This document shows, piece after piece, positions 5,562-7,012 of a DNA stretch of 7,012 bases. Made by a program: the position numbers and the translations under genes. The stretch spans positions 1 to 7,012 of the forward strand of contig JAEZDA010000119.1 in the NCBI GenBank assembly GCA_023433345.1, written 5' to 3'. Below the pieces are notes generated by a model, which did no database searches, had not been told where the DNA came from, and worked only from the letters and a program-made list of their open reading frames with translations. Every line of letters begins with the position of its first letter. Within the stretch, counting starts at the first letter, position 1. Source of the stretch: Bacteroidota bacterium (lineage in GTDB: Bacteria > Bacteroidota > Bacteroidia > Chitinophagales > Chitinophagaceae).

Positions 5562-6816
5562 CCAAAACCTTCTCCATCCTTAATCCCCGTGAGCCTTTCA
5601 GCAAAATGTGTGTTCCCGAAAAAGGATTCGCATTCAGCCATTGCTTTGCACCTTCACTATCTTTGAAATGAAGGTAATTGGCCGGAACATTTTTAAACTC
5701 TTCGCCAACTAAAATCACTCGTTCCCATTCGTAATTTGAAATAAGATCAACAAGTGCGCGATGTTCCGCCTCGCTTTCTTCACCCATTTCTTTCATGCCA
5801 CCCAGGATCAATATTTTTCGGGCTGATTGAAGAGAGGCAAAATTTTTTATTGCTGCAGCCATGCTTGATGGATTTGCATTATAGGCGTCCAGGATCACTT
5901 TGTTGGTATTCCATTCCTTCATTTGAGACCGATTGTTTGAAGGAGTATATTCCTCCAGAGCACGTTTGATCGATTGCAGTGGTATATTGAAAAATTCTCC
6001 GATCGCTATTGCTGCCTGCACATTGGTTAGGTTATAATTACCTACGAGTTGAGTGTGAAGATCCGATCCGTCACTCAACTTCAGCGACAGATGTTCGCCG
6101 TCTGTATTTTCATGAATTCCATTTTTGTTACCATAGTATATCCTGTTCGTTATACCGCTACTCATTTCCATCAGATAAGAAAAATCACGGTTAATGAAGG
6201 CCGTTCCGCCCTGGGTGCGCAGGTAATCAAATAATTCGCCCTTGCCCTTTCTAACGCCCTCTTCACTGCCGAAACCTTCAAGATGTGCCTTCCCGCAATT
6301 TGTGATCAGCCCATAATCAGGCCGCACAATCTCACAATAGGAAGCTATCTCCCCGATATGATTGGCACCCATTTCAATTACAGCTACCTCTGCATCCTGT
6401 TTAATTTTTAGGATAGTTAATGGAATACCGATGTGATTATTGAGGTTTCCCTGGGTTGTGTATGTTTTGTAAGTGGATGATAATACTGCGTGAATAAGCT
6501 CCTTGGTGGTTGTTTTACCATTGGTGCCCGTAATTGCCAGAAAGGGTATGTTGAATTGAAGCCTGTGATGCAGCGCAAGTTGCTGGAGAGTTGTAAGCAC
6601 ATCATCTACCTTAATTGTATTATTTCCGTCTCCATCAGTTTCCTCATCAACTACGCATAATACCGCGCCGGCATCAAAAGCATTCTTCGTGTATGCGTTA
6701 CCGTTATATGTGGGTCCTTTTAGCGCGAAGAAAATATCTCCTGCCTTAATACTTCGTGTATCTGTAGATATTGACGGGTGGTTGAGGTATATTTTATAGA
6801 GAGATGCAATGTCCAT
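5557..6816 (-). CDS. murF: UDP-N-acetylmuramoyl-tripeptide--D-alanyl-D-alanine ligase (MurF)
   Basis: MurF adds D-Ala-D-Ala to the UDP-MurNAc-tripeptide with ATP, the last cytoplasmic step in making the peptidoglycan pentapeptide precursor. The 419-residue length fits Bacteroidota MurF. The N-terminal substrate domain includes STDTRSIKAGDIFFAL (17-32). The central ATPase domain has the P-loop TGTNGKTTT (96-104), TQGNLNNHIGIPLT (121-134), IEMGANHIGEI (147-157) and GKAHLEGFG (175-183), then the KGKGE segment (190-194). The third domain carries NNRSQ (294-298), DAYNANP (310-316), GGMKEMGEES (339-348) and KGSRG (407-411). Other Mur ligases share the P-loop, but the NNRSQ/DAYNANP/KGSRG set points to MurF. 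The gene follows a gldJ-like gene on the same strand but is separated from it by a strong terminator, so it probably uses its own promoter. Its stop codon is part of the heptad repeat. Confidence 0.97.
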   Translation of the reverse strand: MDIASLYKIYLNHPSISTDTRSIKAGDIFFALKGPTYNGNAYTKNAFDAGAVLCVVDEETDGDGNNTIKVDDVLTTLQQLALHHRLQFNIPFLAITGTNGKTTTKELIHAVLSSTYKTYTTQGNLNNHIGIPLTILKIKQDAEVAVIEMGANHIGEIASYCEIVRPDYGLITNCGKAHLEGFGSEEGVRKGKGELFDYLRTQGGTAFINRDFSYLMEMSSGITNRIYYGNKNGIHENTDGEHLSLKLSDGSDLHTQLVGNYNLTNVQAAIAIGEFFNIPLQSIKRALEEYTPSNNRSQMKEWNTNKVILDAYNANPSSMAAAIKNFASLQSARKILILGGMKEMGEESEAEHRALVDLISNYEWERVILVGEEFKNVPANYLHFKDSEGAKQWLNANPFSGTHILLKGSRGLRMEKVLE

Positions 6817-6820
6817 ACGT

Positions 6821-6849
6821 CAATAATAAGGAGGCGGAGTGAACACAAA
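6821..6849 (-). promoter_or_regulatory. Putative promoter of murF
   Basis: On the minus strand TTTG (6849-6846) lies 17 bases upstream of TATTATTG (6828-6821), which is one mismatch from the -7 consensus TAnnTTTG. The box ends 4 bases before the murF ATG, again implying little or no 5' leader. The TTTG sits within the T-rich tail of the upstream gene's terminator, so the two signals overlap. Confidence 0.45.
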
Positions 6850-6876
6850 TAAAAACCCCCGGATCGCCGGGGGTTT
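6850..6876 (-). terminator. Rho-independent terminator of the gldJ-like gene
   Basis: Read on the minus strand, AAACCCCCGG (6876-6867) pairs perfectly with CCGGGGGTTT (6862-6853) around a 4-base loop, and the T run continues (TTTTTA). It starts 19 bases after the stop codon of the gldJ-like gene. The GC-rich seven-pair core makes it the strongest terminator in the window. Confidence 0.9.
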
Positions 6877-6895
6877 AGTAGTATAAAAAACTTTA

Positions 6896-7012
6896 TTATT
6901 TCTTTCTCTTATTTTGTTTGCGCTTGCCAAACAAGTTACCTGATTTGAAACCAGGACCTTCGGGTGGACCAAGATAAGTTTGCGCACAACGGAAACCGAT
7001 GGTGCTTGCACC
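6896..7012 (-). CDS. gldJ: C-terminal end of a GldJ-like (FGE-sulfatase/SUMF1 fold) gliding and type 9 secretion lipoprotein, cut by the window edge
   Basis: Thirty-eight codons plus a TAA stop are visible; the rest lies beyond 7012. The first residues, GASTIGFRCAQTYLGPPEG, match the end of the formylglycine-generating-enzyme/sulfatase-modifying-factor domain, whose last strand is typically IGFRCA. In Bacteroidota this domain occurs in GldJ and GldK, lipoproteins of the gliding and type 9 secretion machinery. I favour GldJ over GldK because murF follows on the same strand, as I recall for gldJ in Flavobacterium, whereas gldK is normally followed by gldL, gldM and gldN. After the domain comes a short Gly/Pro linker and a strongly basic tail, GKRKQNKRKK. 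Without the N-terminus, another SUMF1-domain protein cannot be excluded. A different-frame reading frame starting with ATG across the same bases (6820-7011) has no recognisable content. Confidence 0.68.
   Translation of the reverse strand, partial: GASTIGFRCAQTYLGPPEGPGFKSGNLFGKRKQNKRKK

Noticed and set aside
6827..6886. Perfect Shine-Dalgarno-like AAGGAGG followed by GTG and a 15-codon reading frame on the plus strand
   Set aside because: The frame runs straight through the terminator hairpin, and Bacteroidota rarely depend on such sites. It most likely reflects base composition of the murF promoter region on the opposite strand.
6820..7011. 63-codon minus-strand frame starting with ATG at the right edge
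   Set aside because: It overlaps the GldJ-like C-terminus in another frame, crosses the terminator and has no recognisable content. The other frame shows the conserved IGFRCA strand.
1..7012. CRISPR arrays, insertion sequences, prophage, toxin-antitoxin or defence genes
   Set aside because: No spaced identical repeats, transposase or integrase motifs, or target-site duplications are visible. The heptad block lacks spacers and is too short-unit for CRISPR.

Overview
The window reads as ordinary chromosomal DNA of a Bacteroidota bacterium, most likely in or near the Chitinophagaceae/Sphingobacteriia. The signs are AT-rich gene starts without Shine-Dalgarno sequences, several matches to the Bacteroidota promoter core TAnnTTTG, a lipoprotein signal ending in Cys-Lys-Lys-Asp-Asp, and a gldJ-like gene directly upstream of murF, an order I recall from gliding Bacteroidota. 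The lineage call is inference; there is no rRNA here to settle it.

Layout from left to right. Bases 1-32 hold the first codons of a minus-strand gene that resembles a cobalamin-binding mutase subunit. gltX (glutamyl-tRNA synthetase) and a lipoprotein of unknown function follow, both on the minus strand and separated by a terminator. A NodB-type polysaccharide deacetylase with its own terminator and a TatD-family hydrolase are on the plus strand. tatD meets a small minus-strand membrane protein stop to stop. A YycJ/WalJ-type metallo-beta-lactamase-fold hydrolase (minus) diverges from tRNA-Ser(GGA) (plus). Between the tRNA and murF lies a 71-bp block of 7-bp repeats, the last of which contains the murF stop codon. 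murF (minus) follows, then a strong terminator, then the last 38 codons of a GldJ-like protein, cut by the window edge. No gene-free stretch exceeds 300 bases. The longest gaps are 4346-4480 (nothing convincing) and 3256-3370 (terminator tail and the tatD leader, no clear promoter).

Functions are housekeeping and cell envelope: translation (gltX, tRNA-Ser), peptidoglycan synthesis (murF), carbohydrate de-N-acetylation, nucleic-acid or metal-dependent hydrolysis (TatD, YycJ-like), and type 9 secretion/gliding (GldJ-like). The genes are mostly short transcription units rather than one pathway operon.

I did not find a new defence, mobile or biosynthetic system, and nothing indicates CRISPR, phage, integrase or transposase genes. 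The most interesting points are small: the heptad repeat fused to the murF stop, promoter cores 4-5 bases from three start codons (suggesting leaderless mRNAs), terminators overlapping the next gene's promoter, and a duplicated Cys/Asp-Phe-Gly unit in the unknown lipoprotein.
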